From an uncultured Clostridia bacterium (GTDB lineage: Bacteria; Bacillota; Clostridia; Oscillospirales; Acutalibacteraceae): 64,000 nt of DNA. Positions 16,191 through 25,138 of this stretch are shown piece by piece. The DNA is taken from NCBI GenBank assembly GCA_947625485.1, contig CANQOP010000001.1, positions 62,001 through 126,000 of the forward strand. The letters run 5' to 3'. The position numbers and the translations under genes were made by a program. The notes below the pieces were generated by a model. It was not told the origin of the DNA, did no database searches, and saw only the letters and a list, made by a program, of their open reading frames with translations. How positions within the stretch are numbered: position 1 is the first letter of the stretch; each line of letters begins with the position of its first letter.

Positions 16191-17606
16191 ATGAAAAGAA
16201 TTCCAAAGCCTGTCTTTTTTATCGTTGCCATACTTATCCTTCTGTTTTCTTATTCCGCTATTTTTGGCGTGTCCTACTATGTAGGTGACAACAAGGAAAC
16301 AGTTGTTAAGGGTATCGGCGATATAAGATGGGGTACAGACATCAGGGGCGGCGTAGAGGCTACATTCGAGCCTGCTGATAACTATAAAGCCACTGACGAG
16401 CAGTTAGAGTCCGCAAAATCTATTATTGAGACTCGTATGGTTTCCTCGGGAATCACCGACTATGAGCTCTATGCTGACAACAATACCGACCGTATCATCG
16501 TCCGCTTCCCTTGGAAAGAGGATGAAAAGAAGTTTAACGCTGCGGCTGCGATTGAGGAAATCAGCTCCACAGCTAAGCTGACTTTCCGTCCTGGAAACAG
16601 CTACGCCGATACATCCATAGGCTCAGACGGCGAGTATGTTTACAAAACTCCGACAGGTGATACCGAGACTGTTCTTATGGACGGTACAGCGGTTAAAAAG
16701 GCTGAAGCAGGCGTAGACACGAGCACAGGCTCTAAAAATGCGTCTACCTATGTTGTCTCTCTTGAACTAAACGATGAGGGAGCTAAGATGTTTGCCGACA
16801 TTACAGAAAAATACAACGGACAGGTTGTATCAATCTGGATGGACGACGTTATGCTCTCCGCTCCTACGATTAAGGCTGTAATTACTGACGGTAACGCTCA
16901 GATTACGGGTGACTTTACCGCTGAAGAGGCTCAAAAGCTCGCTGAACGTATTAACGCAGGCGCGCTTCCGTTCCAGCTTTCGACAGTAACCCACGGCTCT
17001 GTTTCCGCGTCTTTAGGTGAAAATTCACTTACCGCTATGGCTTACGCAGGAGTCATCGCAATAATACTTATCGCTATATTTATGATAGTTATGTACCGTC
17101 TTCCCGGCGTTGTAGCTGTTATTGCGCTTTTGGGACAGATGGGAATTACTGTAGCGGCTATCTCGGGCTACTTCACAGTGTTCAATTCCTTTACAATGAC
17201 TCTCCCGGGTATTGCGGGTCTCATCCTTTCAATCGGTATGGGTGTTGATGCTAACGTTATCACCTCGGAGCGTATTATTGAGGAAATGCGTTCGGGACGA
17301 ACTCTCGACGGCGCTCTCGACAGAGGTACAAAGAGTTCGCTCACAGCTATAATCGACGGTAATATGACTATCGTAATTGTCGCTATTATTCTCCTTCTTG
17401 TGTTCGGCCCGTCAAATATTCTTTCGGCTGTTTTCGGTCAGTCCACAACAGGTACAATCTACTCATTCGGTTATACACTACTTATGGGTGTAATTTCCAA
17501 CTTCATTATGGGCGTATTCCTCAGCCGTGTAATGCTCCGTGCAGTAGCAGGCTACAAGTTTGCGCGCCATAAGTGGCTGTTTGGAGGTGTTAAAGATGGC
17601 GAGTAA
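16191..17606 (+). CDS. secD: Protein translocase subunit SecD
   Basis: A 471-residue membrane protein with TM1 at about residues 7-27, the GTDIRGGVEATF motif (48-59), the periplasmic-type P1 domain, and five more membrane helices after residue 285. The GMGVDANVITSERIIEE motif of the SecD/RND family is near residue 350. SecD with SecF uses the ion gradient to pull secreted proteins out of SecYEG. GGAGG precedes the start by 9 bases. The stop overlaps the secF start. Confidence 0.96.
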   Translation: MKRIPKPVFFIVAILILLFSYSAIFGVSYYVGDNKETVVKGIGDIRWGTDIRGGVEATFEPADNYKATDEQLESAKSIIETRMVSSGITDYELYADNNTDRIIVRFPWKEDEKKFNAAAAIEEISSTAKLTFRPGNSYADTSIGSDGEYVYKTPTGDTETVLMDGTAVKKAEAGVDTSTGSKNASTYVVSLELNDEGAKMFADITEKYNGQVVSIWMDDVMLSAPTIKAVITDGNAQITGDFTAEEAQKLAERINAGALPFQLSTVTHGSVSASLGENSLTAMAYAGVIAIILIAIFMIVMYRLPGVVAVIALLGQMGITVAAISGYFTVFNSFTMTLPGIAGLILSIGMGVDANVITSERIIEEMRSGRTLDGALDRGTKSSLTAIIDGNMTIVIVAIILLLVFGPSNILSAVFGQSTTGTIYSFGYTLLMGVISNFIMGVFLSRVMLRAVAGYKFARHKWLFGGVKDGE

Positions 17607-18576
17607 TGTAGTAAAGAAATCCTACGAGGAGAAAATTCTCGTAAAAGGAAAGAAAGCTAAGGATTTTATCGGAGCGAGGAAAATTTTCTTCGGTATCTCA
17701 ATTGCAATTATCCTTATCGGTATCGTGTGCAACTTTATCTTTGGAACGACTATGGATATTCAGTTCACAGGCGGTTCCATGCTTAAATACAGCTACACAG
17801 GTAACCCGGATAACTCTGCTTTAAAAGCGCTTATTCAGGAGAAAACTCCCGATAACGTCGTAACATTCTCTGACTCAAAGGACCTTGTTAATAATAAGAA
17901 TATGCTCACTGTTCAGTTCTCGGGAACTGACGCTATCTCTACTGACTTGCAGAAGTCGATTACAAAGAGTATTCAGAAAGATTTTCCGAAGAACAGCTTT
18001 AAGATGGAGCAGTCGAGTTCTGTAGACGCCACAATGGGATTCAGTTTCCTGCTCAAGTGTCTCGCTGCTGTCGCGCTTGCAAGCGTTCTGATGGTCGCAT
18101 ACGTAACGATTCGATTCAAAAAAATCGGCGGTTTATCTGCAGGTGTATTCGGACTTGTTGCTCTCTTCCACGATATTGCAATTATCTACTTCTTCTATGT
18201 AATCTTCCGTATGCCTATCGACTCGTGCTTTATGGCGGTAGTTCTTATGATTCTCGGTTATTCGCTCAATGATACAGTCGTAGTATATGACCGTGTTCGT
18301 GAGGAACGCAAAAACTTAGGTTATAAGGCTAGCGTAGTCGATGTGTTCAATGTTGCGGCTACTAAGGTTATGCGCCGTACAATCATTACATCAATTACAA
18401 CAATCGCCACTATAGCAATTGTGTATATTATGGCAATAATTTACAACCTTGATTCCGTTAAGGCTTTCGCGCTTCCGATGATTGTGGGCCTTGTATCAGG
18501 CTGTTATTCGTCACTCTGTATCGCAGGTCCTCTTTGGGTTATGTGGAAAAGCAGAGCTAAGGCTAATAAAAAATAA
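17596..18576 (+). CDS. secF: Protein translocase subunit SecF
   Basis: The ATG at 17596 follows GGAGGTG and overlaps the last 11 bases of secD, so translation is coupled. The 326-residue protein has TM1 at about 28-48, a DIQFTGGSML motif (about 56-65), and five C-terminal helices with the LGYSLNDTVVVYDRVREERK motif near residue 220. It partners SecD in the secretion motor. A strong terminator follows. Confidence 0.96.
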   Translation: MASNVVKKSYEEKILVKGKKAKDFIGARKIFFGISIAIILIGIVCNFIFGTTMDIQFTGGSMLKYSYTGNPDNSALKALIQEKTPDNVVTFSDSKDLVNNKNMLTVQFSGTDAISTDLQKSITKSIQKDFPKNSFKMEQSSSVDATMGFSFLLKCLAAVALASVLMVAYVTIRFKKIGGLSAGVFGLVALFHDIAIIYFFYVIFRMPIDSCFMAVVLMILGYSLNDTVVVYDRVREERKNLGYKASVVDVFNVAATKVMRRTIITSITTIATIAIVYIMAIIYNLDSVKAFALPMIVGLVSGCYSSLCIAGPLWVMWKSRAKANKK

Positions 18577-18588
18577 TTTTAAATTGCT

Positions 18589-18623
18589 AAAGAGCTGTCT
18601 TGTTTAAGGACAGCTCTTTTTTC
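18589..18623. terminator. Terminator between convergent secF and DUF4363 gene
   Basis: AGAGCTGTC (18591-18599) and GACAGCTCT (18609-18617) pair around a short loop, flanked by A's on the left and TTTTTT on the right, so it can act on both strands. Confidence 0.88.
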
Positions 18624-18636
18624 TTTATGAATTATT

Positions 18637-19020
18637 TTATAATATATTTTGAAGATTGACTGAGCCAGTGTCACGCATTGACTCAAGCTTTCTTCTTGTT
18701 ATCGCCGATGTAGCGTAATAGTCGTGAACTTCGTCGTTTCTCAGATACTCGTACATAGAACTCAGGTTACTTTCAATTTCTTCCAGATTTTTATGCATAT
18801 AGTAGTAAAACATATAATTTTTACTCATATCTTCAAATTCTTCATCGGCTTTTTTGCACAGTACCGCCGCGTTTTTTACTTCCTTGTCGTCAATTTTTTT
18901 ATTTATTTCATCAATATAATCAATGTATTTTTGCGAGTTTTGAGTTACACTTACGGTCTCAAAAACTCCTGAGGCTATACTTATCGCCAAAAGAGCTATT
19001 GCTATATATATTCTTTTCAT
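18637..19020 (-). CDS. DUF4363 family membrane-anchored protein
   Basis: A 127-residue protein with one N-terminal membrane helix (about residues 4-20) and a helical extracytoplasmic domain rich in Lys, Asp and Glu (about 30-120), as in DUF4363. The gene lies 12 bases after the DUF421 gene on the same strand; these two families are commonly adjacent in spore formers. Function is unknown. The neighbourhood (divergent gerA) suggests a spore membrane role. Confidence 0.7.
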   Translation of the reverse strand: MKRIYIAIALLAISIASGVFETVSVTQNSQKYIDYIDEINKKIDDKEVKNAAVLCKKADEEFEDMSKNYMFYYYMHKNLEEIESNLSSMYEYLRNDEVHDYYATSAITRRKLESMRDTGSVNLQNIL

Positions 19021-19032
19021 AACGATTCTTCT

Positions 19033-19704
19033 TTATATTTGTTTTTGTATAATATTATATTTTCCCGAACGGTTATACGTCATTATAAATACGTCCTCGA
19101 CCGTTGTTTTATTCTTTTTCAGAATTTTATTTAAGTTCTTTGCATCTGTATTGCACAGACGTATTGAAGTGTCCAGAAATCTGCCGTCACTTATGACGAC
19201 TACCTCTAGACCGCTGTCGTTTATCTCTATTCCCAAATCTTCAGCCGTCGGATTTCTTTTATCGGGCTTTTGCAGAACGCTTATTTTTCCGTTTGTCTCC
19301 GCAATGCAGTATTGCACGTCCTCGAGCGCAAACACACCCAACTGTCTAAGCTGTATACACAAATCCTCTACAGTTATTCTCAGACTTTTCATTTTGTCCT
19401 GCAACAGCTTTCCGTCCTCGATAATCATAACGGGACTGCCGCATACGACCTTTCTGAACTTGCTGTTTTTCATCATTATTACGCTTAGGATTATTTCGCA
19501 CGATACGAGAACAAGCGTTGGAATCAGTCCCGAGAGCATCGGTCGGCTTACGTCCTCCATGGGAAGTGAGGCAATATCCGCTATAATCAGTGTTATAACG
19601 AGCTCTGACGGCTGCATATCACCGATTTGACGTTTACCCATAAGCCGCACCGCAATTATTACCGATGCATACAACAAAACTGTTCTTATAATAGTAATAA
19701 TCAT
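19033..19704 (-). CDS. DUF421 family (YetF-like) membrane protein
   Basis: A 223-residue protein with three N-terminal membrane helices (about 1-75; MGKRQIGDMQPSELVITLIIADIASLPMED is the family signature region) and a cytoplasmic DUF421 domain (about 80-200). YetF and related proteins occur in the spore inner membrane of Bacillus, and the 2Duf protein with this domain affects spore heat resistance (known for the family). It is divergent from the gerA-gerB operon, with 79 bases between the starts. Confidence 0.85.
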   Translation of the reverse strand: MIITIIRTVLLYASVIIAVRLMGKRQIGDMQPSELVITLIIADIASLPMEDVSRPMLSGLIPTLVLVSCEIILSVIMMKNSKFRKVVCGSPVMIIEDGKLLQDKMKSLRITVEDLCIQLRQLGVFALEDVQYCIAETNGKISVLQKPDKRNPTAEDLGIEINDSGLEVVVISDGRFLDTSIRLCNTDAKNLNKILKKNKTTVEDVFIMTYNRSGKYNIIQKQI

Positions 19705-19783
19705 ACAATCACCTTTTATAATATTCTCAAAGGATTAATGAATAATACATTAATCGAACGTCAAAATTATAAATGGTGATAAA

Positions 19784-21244
19784 ATGTATACTTCATTGAA
19801 AGACAATATAGCCGAATTACGTTCTACAGTCGCGAGCTCAGCCGATTTCACGGTGCGTACCGTAAAACTGCCGAGTAAAAACAGAACAGAATGTGCGATT
19901 TTTACGACAGAAGGAATGTGTAACAAGGAAAACCTTGCGATTTACGTTATAAATCCTCTGCTTGAAGCAACGTACGGCGACGAAACCGGCGATAAGCTCT
20001 TTAATTATATCTTTGATTCCGTACTTTCGGGAAGTGAAATCGTCGAGGTAAAATCCTTCGACGAGGTTCTCAGTTTTTCTATGTCGGGATTTGCTGTTTT
20101 TGCGGTTGACGGATGTAATAAGATGCTTGCAATCGGCGCTCAGGGGTATTCCTACCGAAGTGTTTCCGAGCCTGAAAGCGAGCTTGTCCAGCGCGGCAGC
20201 CGAGAGGGCTTTACCGAGGCGTTGCGAGTAAATATGACTCTTATACGCCGTCGTATGAAGAACCCCCATCTTGTTTTTGAATCATCGAAAATTGGCTCTG
20301 AGTCCAATACTAATATAGCCTTGTGCTATATCAATGACAAGGCGACAAAGGCGTCGGTCGAGGAGCTGCGCAACCGTCTTAAAGCTTGCGATTTAAAAAT
20401 TGTACTTGGCAGCGGTTATCTCGTCCCGTATCTCGAGGACAGCGGTAAGAACGAGATTTTTACAGGCATAGGTATCACCGAGCGACCCGATACTTTATGC
20501 GGCAAGCTTATGGAGGGAAGAATAGGTATACTCGTCGACGGTACGCCTTCGGTGCTTGTTATACCTCATCTTTTTGCTGAAAACTTTCAGTCCGTAGACG
20601 ATTATTCAAACCGCCCTTATTTTGCGACTTTAACCCGTATATTAAAATACATTTCTTACTTTGTTTCAATTCTTCTTCCGGGATTATACATCGCCTTCGT
20701 AACGTTCCATCCGGAGTATTTCCCCAAGGAAATGATAAAAAACATCAATGACAGTATCGAACACACGCCTTTGCCGCTTGCTTTGGAAGTAATAATGATT
20801 GACTTCGTATATGAGATAATGCGCGAGGCGGGTCTGCGGCTGCCGAAGGTACTCGGACACGCGGTGAGTATTGTCGGAGCATTAGTAATCGGCGACTGCG
20901 CAATCAACGCGGGAATAATCGGCGCGCCAACTCTTATGGCAGTAGCTATAGCGGCGATTTGCAGTTATGTAATACCCGACCTTTACCCTCAGATAACAGT
21001 TTTAAGACTTTCGTTTATTGTTATCGGCGGACTTCTCGGAACGTGGGGAATAGCTATGCTTTCGTGCGTCGTTACGATTTTTATGTGCTCAAAGTCAACC
21101 TTGGGCGTAGTTTATGTAACGCCGATTACACCTTTTTCAAAGAAGAATATGCGTGACATATTCGTCCGTATGGGTTGGAAAAAGCTGTCTAAATTTAATA
21201 TGAACGTACAGAATTTAAAGGGAGGCAGTGTATATGAAAAATAA
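19784..21244 (+). CDS. Spore germination protein, GerA family (A subunit)
   Basis: A 486-residue protein with the GerA-type cytoplasmic N-terminal domain (about 1-280) followed by about five membrane helices (about 285-435) and a short basic tail. The DGTPSVLVIPHLFAENFQS and DLYPQ-type segments before and inside the membrane region are typical of GerAA/GerKA/SpoVAF proteins. These form the oligomeric channel of nutrient germinant receptors in the spore inner membrane. GGTGAT lies just before the start. It overlaps gerB by 11 bases. Confidence 0.9.
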   Translation: MYTSLKDNIAELRSTVASSADFTVRTVKLPSKNRTECAIFTTEGMCNKENLAIYVINPLLEATYGDETGDKLFNYIFDSVLSGSEIVEVKSFDEVLSFSMSGFAVFAVDGCNKMLAIGAQGYSYRSVSEPESELVQRGSREGFTEALRVNMTLIRRRMKNPHLVFESSKIGSESNTNIALCYINDKATKASVEELRNRLKACDLKIVLGSGYLVPYLEDSGKNEIFTGIGITERPDTLCGKLMEGRIGILVDGTPSVLVIPHLFAENFQSVDDYSNRPYFATLTRILKYISYFVSILLPGLYIAFVTFHPEYFPKEMIKNINDSIEHTPLPLALEVIMIDFVYEIMREAGLRLPKVLGHAVSIVGALVIGDCAINAGIIGAPTLMAVAIAAICSYVIPDLYPQITVLRLSFIVIGGLLGTWGIAMLSCVVTIFMCSKSTLGVVYVTPITPFSKKNMRDIFVRMGWKKLSKFNMNVQNLKGGSVYEK

Positions 21245-22166
21245 CAAAATAACACTGTCTCAGTTCTGGTTTTCGATGTTGCTTTCGTGTCTGATTGCAG
21301 TACTGTTTATAGATAATAAGTCGTCAATTTTTCTGATCGCAGAAACAGCCGTCGCTCTTGGTATAAATATCGCTGTAGTCTCTCTGTATAAAGGCAGGAC
21401 TAATATAGTCCTGCGTTCGGTAGTTTCCGTATATTTTACGGTTTTTGCGGTTTCGGCATCGCATAAATTTTTGGATTACATGTACTCGGTTATCGACTTT
21501 AAACCCCTGTGGCTGACGGCTCTGCTGCTTTTCGGTTTTGCATTTTTCTGTACCGTAAAGGGGATAGAGGCTGTATCTCGTGCGGCGGCGGTAATCGGAG
21601 TTTTTACAATTGCCTCCGTGATTTATATACTGATTTGTTCTTTTGGTGACTTTGGATTTAACATAACCACAGACTTCAACAGTAACATACTCCCGCCGCT
21701 TACACTGCTTTTCCCGTCAGCCGCTTACGTTCTTCTGTATGACAATATAACTGAAAATAAACCGTATGTATCTCTAATATATTCCGCGATAATTTTTAGT
21801 GTTATTTTCTTGTTCTCGCTGCTCGCATACGGTGTGGATTCAGCCTATCCTATACAAAAAATACCCCAAAATGCTCACATAGGAGTATTTCGTGCGGCAG
21901 ATTTTCTATTGCTCGGATTTCTCTCAGTTTCTTCTCTGTATATCACCTCCTTGGGTACGATTTCTCTTCTTGAAAAATTCAAGCACAAATATATCGCGCA
22001 TTCAATTTATATTGCCGTTTGTATGGGGCTGACTGTTACTGCAAGCTATGCTAAACCTGTCGGAGATTTTCTTTTGTGGCAGCCGTTTGCTTTTATCTTG
22101 ACCTCCGTAACGGTGCTTACAATATTTGTTTTTGCCTTGTTTGGACGAAAAAAAAGAAAAGATTAA
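21234..22166 (+). CDS. GerB-type spore germination permease (APC superfamily)
   Basis: The ATG 21234 is 8 bases after GGAGG; the GTG at 21228 is too close. The 310-residue protein is almost entirely hydrophobic with about ten membrane helices, beginning ITLSQFWFSMLLSCL, as in GerAB/YkvI-type germinant-binding subunits. It is about 50 residues shorter than Bacillus GerAB. It pairs with the overlapping A subunit. No gerC lipoprotein gene follows, so the receptor may lack it or use one encoded elsewhere. Confidence 0.82.
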   Translation: MKNNKITLSQFWFSMLLSCLIAVLFIDNKSSIFLIAETAVALGINIAVVSLYKGRTNIVLRSVVSVYFTVFAVSASHKFLDYMYSVIDFKPLWLTALLLFGFAFFCTVKGIEAVSRAAAVIGVFTIASVIYILICSFGDFGFNITTDFNSNILPPLTLLFPSAAYVLLYDNITENKPYVSLIYSAIIFSVIFLFSLLAYGVDSAYPIQKIPQNAHIGVFRAADFLLLGFLSVSSLYITSLGTISLLEKFKHKYIAHSIYIAVCMGLTVTASYAKPVGDFLLWQPFAFILTSVTVLTIFVFALFGRKKRKD

Positions 22167-22317
22167 TGAATTAATATACATTTTTTGCAATAAATTACTA
22201 AAATTCACTTTTCAAATTTGCACTTTTGTAGTATAATGTACCCTATATAGGTATAACCACAGAGAAATGTCCCCTGTCGCTATATCCTTTAACAATGACG
22301 AAACGGGTGGGTAGATT

Positions 22318-23283
22318 ATGGCTGCTGAATTTTCCGTATCATTAAAAAAACTTATAGACACTCTGTCTCTAAAGCCCCTTTATATGCCTTTTGAGCCGGA
22401 GGAGATTATGATTACTAACAGTAATATTAATCGTCCGGGCTTGCAGCTTACAGGTTTTTTTGATTTTTTTGATAAAACCAGAATACTCGTTTTCGGTCAT
22501 ACAGAGTTCTCGTATCTTTCGCGTTTCGGCGTTGAACAGCAGCAGCACGTTATCGACTCCATATTCCGATTCGGACCGCCTGCGGTTATTTTGTGCCGCA
22601 ATTATGACCTGTCAGATGCTATGAATCAGTGCGCAACACGCTATAATATCCCTGTTTTGCAGTCAGCCGACAGCACATCGGGTCTCACAGCGGGACTTGT
22701 TACCTATCTCAGCGCCGAGCTTGCTCCGCGCATCACGCGCCACGGTGTTCTTGTGGAGGTATACGGCGAAGGATGCCTGATTATAGGCGACAGCGGAATC
22801 GGAAAGAGCGAGACCGCTATTGACCTTATGAAGCGCGGACACCGCCTTATAGCGGACGATGCGGTAGAGATTCGAAAAATTAACAACACGACTCTGATCG
22901 GGCAGTCGCCGCAGAATATCCGCCACTTTGTTGAACTCAGAGGAGTAGGAATTATTAACGCGCGAAATCTTTTTGGTATGGGCTCTATCAAGCTGAGCGA
23001 AAAGATTGATATGATTGTTAATCTTGAAAATTGGGACGCCGCTAAAGTCTATGACCGAATGGGACTTGAAAATGAATATATGAAAATTATGGGCATAGAT
23101 GTTCCGATTCTCACAATTCCCGTAAAGCCGGGCAGAAACCTCTCTAATATTATCGAGGTAGCCGCTATGAATAACCGTCAGAAGAAAATGGGTTATAACG
23201 CCGCTCAGGACCTCCTTACAAGCCTCGGTATGGAAATTGACGAGGAATTGACGGAAAAGCGTGTTGTAAAGGATTGGGATTAA
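22318..23283 (+). CDS. hprK: HPr kinase/phosphorylase
   Basis: A 321-residue enzyme with the N-terminal regulatory domain (about 1-130), Walker A GDSGIGKSE (157-165), and the K3-type signature with ELRGVGIINAR near residue 208. HprK phosphorylates Ser46 of HPr in response to ATP and fructose-1,6-bisphosphate and reverses it, controlling catabolite repression. It starts the large hprK-murB-rapZ-whiA cluster. A TATAAT at 22232 upstream has no convincing -35. Confidence 0.96.
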   Translation: MAAEFSVSLKKLIDTLSLKPLYMPFEPEEIMITNSNINRPGLQLTGFFDFFDKTRILVFGHTEFSYLSRFGVEQQQHVIDSIFRFGPPAVILCRNYDLSDAMNQCATRYNIPVLQSADSTSGLTAGLVTYLSAELAPRITRHGVLVEVYGEGCLIIGDSGIGKSETAIDLMKRGHRLIADDAVEIRKINNTTLIGQSPQNIRHFVELRGVGIINARNLFGMGSIKLSEKIDMIVNLENWDAAKVYDRMGLENEYMKIMGIDVPILTIPVKPGRNLSNIIEVAAMNNRQKKMGYNAAQDLLTSLGMEIDEELTEKRVVKDWD

Positions 23284-23345
23284 TATTATATAAATACAAA
23301 TCATACAATTTAACCGTATAATATATAAAAGTTAGGATTATCCGT

Positions 23346-24254
23346 ATGAATAAATATGAGAAAATTTATAAATATGCAGAGAAAATCGGTTCAACCCCCG
23401 AATACAGCGTTCCGATGAAAAACCGAACGACCTTTAAAATCGGCGGCGACGCCGCTCTGTTTATCGAAGTAACGACCGTAAACCAACTTTCACAGCTTAT
23501 TCGTTTCCTCTCAGAATGTGAGACGGAGTACATAGTGATAGGCAAGGGCAGTAATATTTTAGTAAACGACGATGGACTTGATAAAGTTGTAATTCACCTA
23601 AGCGGTGATTTTAACCGTGTCGAGCGCCTCGACAGGAATACGCTTTACTGCGGCGCGGGACTGTCGCTTGCAGGACTCTGCAGAGAGGCTGAGAACAATT
23701 CTCTCTCTGGACTTGAATTTGCGTGGGGTATTCCGGGTACAGTCGGCGGCGCGGTGTTTATGAACGCGGGAGCTTACGGCGGAGAGATGAAAAACGTTGT
23801 TTACAGCGTTCGCCATATTGACAGGGACGGAAGAATCGGCACTATAAAATCCTCTGAGCTTAACTTTGGTTATCGCCAAAGCGTATATAAAGAGAACGGA
23901 TTTACCATAATCGGCGTAACGCTCAAGCTTACGCTTGAAAACAGAACGGAAATCCGCAACCGTATGGACTATTATATGGAACGCCGTAAGGATAAACAGC
24001 CGCTTGAATTTCCGTCGGCTGGCTCGGTTTTCAGACGGCCTCAGGGAGCTTTCGCGGGCGCGCTCATTGAGCAGTGCGGACTTAAAGGCGCGACTGTAGG
24101 AGGCGCGCAGGTGTCCAAAAAGCACGCCGGGTTTATCGTGAATATCGGCGGCGCTACGGCAGATGACGTTAAAAATCTCATAAAAAAAATACAGAATACA
24201 GTAAAAAAGAACACGGGATATGACCTGAAACGCGAGGTCATATTTATAGATTAA
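23346..24254 (+). CDS. murB: UDP-N-acetylenolpyruvoylglucosamine reductase
   Basis: A 302-residue type II MurB. The FAD-binding segment has GKGSNILVND (about 62-71) and WGIPGTVGGAVFMNAGAYGGE starting near residue 127; the catalytic serine lies in SAGSVFRRP (near 226), and KHAGFIVN follows. It reduces UDP-GlcNAc-enolpyruvate to UDP-MurNAc with NADPH in the cytoplasm, the second committed step of peptidoglycan synthesis. Linked to hprK and rapZ. Confidence 0.96.
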   Translation: MNKYEKIYKYAEKIGSTPEYSVPMKNRTTFKIGGDAALFIEVTTVNQLSQLIRFLSECETEYIVIGKGSNILVNDDGLDKVVIHLSGDFNRVERLDRNTLYCGAGLSLAGLCREAENNSLSGLEFAWGIPGTVGGAVFMNAGAYGGEMKNVVYSVRHIDRDGRIGTIKSSELNFGYRQSVYKENGFTIIGVTLKLTLENRTEIRNRMDYYMERRKDKQPLEFPSAGSVFRRPQGAFAGALIEQCGLKGATVGGAQVSKKHAGFIVNIGGATADDVKNLIKKIQNTVKKNTGYDLKREVIFID

Positions 24255-24263
24255 GGGCGAAAT

Positions 24264-25136
24264 ATGGAATTTGTAATAATTACGGGACTGTCGGGCGCAG
24301 GCAAGACCAGCGCTCTCCATGCGGTCGAGGACATCGGTTTTTATTGCGTGGATAATCTTCCCACGGCTTTACTCAGAACATTTTACAATCTTTGCGAAAC
24401 CTCCAGCGACGAGACTATGAAGCGCGTCGCTGTGGTTATAGACGTTCGCGATAAGAATAATTTTCGCGAGCTATACGATAATATAATTGCTTTAAAGGAA
24501 GACCGAAAGAAATTCAGACTGATTTTCCTTTATGCGAGGGAGGACGTGCTCGTAACCCGCTATAAGGAGACGCGACGCCGTCACCCGCTTGCGGACATTG
24601 CAGAGGAAAATTCTATTGAAAGCGCGCTTTCGCTTGAGATTACATATCTCAAGCCCTTTAAAAGGCTCGCCGATTACACTATTGACACCACGAACGTTAC
24701 CGTAAAGCTCCTAAAGGAGCGTATTACGCGTATTTTCCTCGGAGATAATGAGAAATCAATTATTCTCACCTTTATGTCGTTCGGATTCAAGCACGGCGCT
24801 CCAACGGACTGTGACATGATTTTTGACGTTCGCTGTCTGCCTAATCCGTTCTATATCCCCGCGTTGCGAGATAAAACGGGTCTTGAAAAGGACGTGTATA
24901 ATTATGTTTTCGATTCCGAGGATTCGGAGAAGCTCATAAATAAACTAATGGATCTTCTCGATTTCGCGGTACCTCTGTATCTTAAAGAGGGAAAGGCAGA
25001 GCTTGTTGTGGGAATAGGCTGTACGGGCGGAAAACACCGCAGTGTTGCTATTGCCGAGTATCTTCGCCGTCATTTCCTCGATAAAGGCTATAAAACGTCG
25101 GTTTACCACCGCGATATGCATAAAGTAAACAGTTAG
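24264..25136 (+). CDS. rapZ: RapZ/YvcJ family nucleotide-binding protein
   Basis: A 290-residue P-loop protein with Walker A TGLSGAGKTS (7-16), VDNLPTALL near residue 30, and the C-terminal GIGCTGGKHRSVAIAEYL motif (about 249-266). RapZ is an RNase adaptor in Escherichia coli; YvcJ in Bacillus binds and hydrolyses nucleotides and affects competence. Placement between murB and whiA is conserved in Firmicutes. It ends 2 bases before whiA. Confidence 0.94.
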   Translation: MEFVIITGLSGAGKTSALHAVEDIGFYCVDNLPTALLRTFYNLCETSSDETMKRVAVVIDVRDKNNFRELYDNIIALKEDRKKFRLIFLYAREDVLVTRYKETRRRHPLADIAEENSIESALSLEITYLKPFKRLADYTIDTTNVTVKLLKERITRIFLGDNEKSIILTFMSFGFKHGAPTDCDMIFDVRCLPNPFYIPALRDKTGLEKDVYNYVFDSEDSEKLINKLMDLLDFAVPLYLKEGKAELVVGIGCTGGKHRSVAIAEYLRRHFLDKGYKTSVYHRDMHKVNS

Positions 25137-25138
25137 CC

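Noticed and set aside
19739..19769. SigG-like promoter (TGAATA-N17-CAAAATTA) before gerA
   Set aside because: The start point would fall at the ribosome-binding site, leaving almost no leader; match to the -10 is also partial.
22232..22252. Promoter and near-palindrome upstream of hprK
   Set aside because: The TATAAT has no acceptable -35 at 16-18 bases and the TACCCTATATAGGTA symmetry is imperfect, so neither was listed as a feature.
22663..23304. Long antisense ORF (213 aa) across hprK
   Set aside because: It is opposite a clear HprK gene, has no ribosome-binding site and no recognisable motifs; codon bias of the sense gene explains it.
23598..24320. Antisense ORF of 240 aa across murB and rapZ
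   Set aside because: Shadow of two conserved genes; composition is arginine/serine/alanine-rich without domain features.
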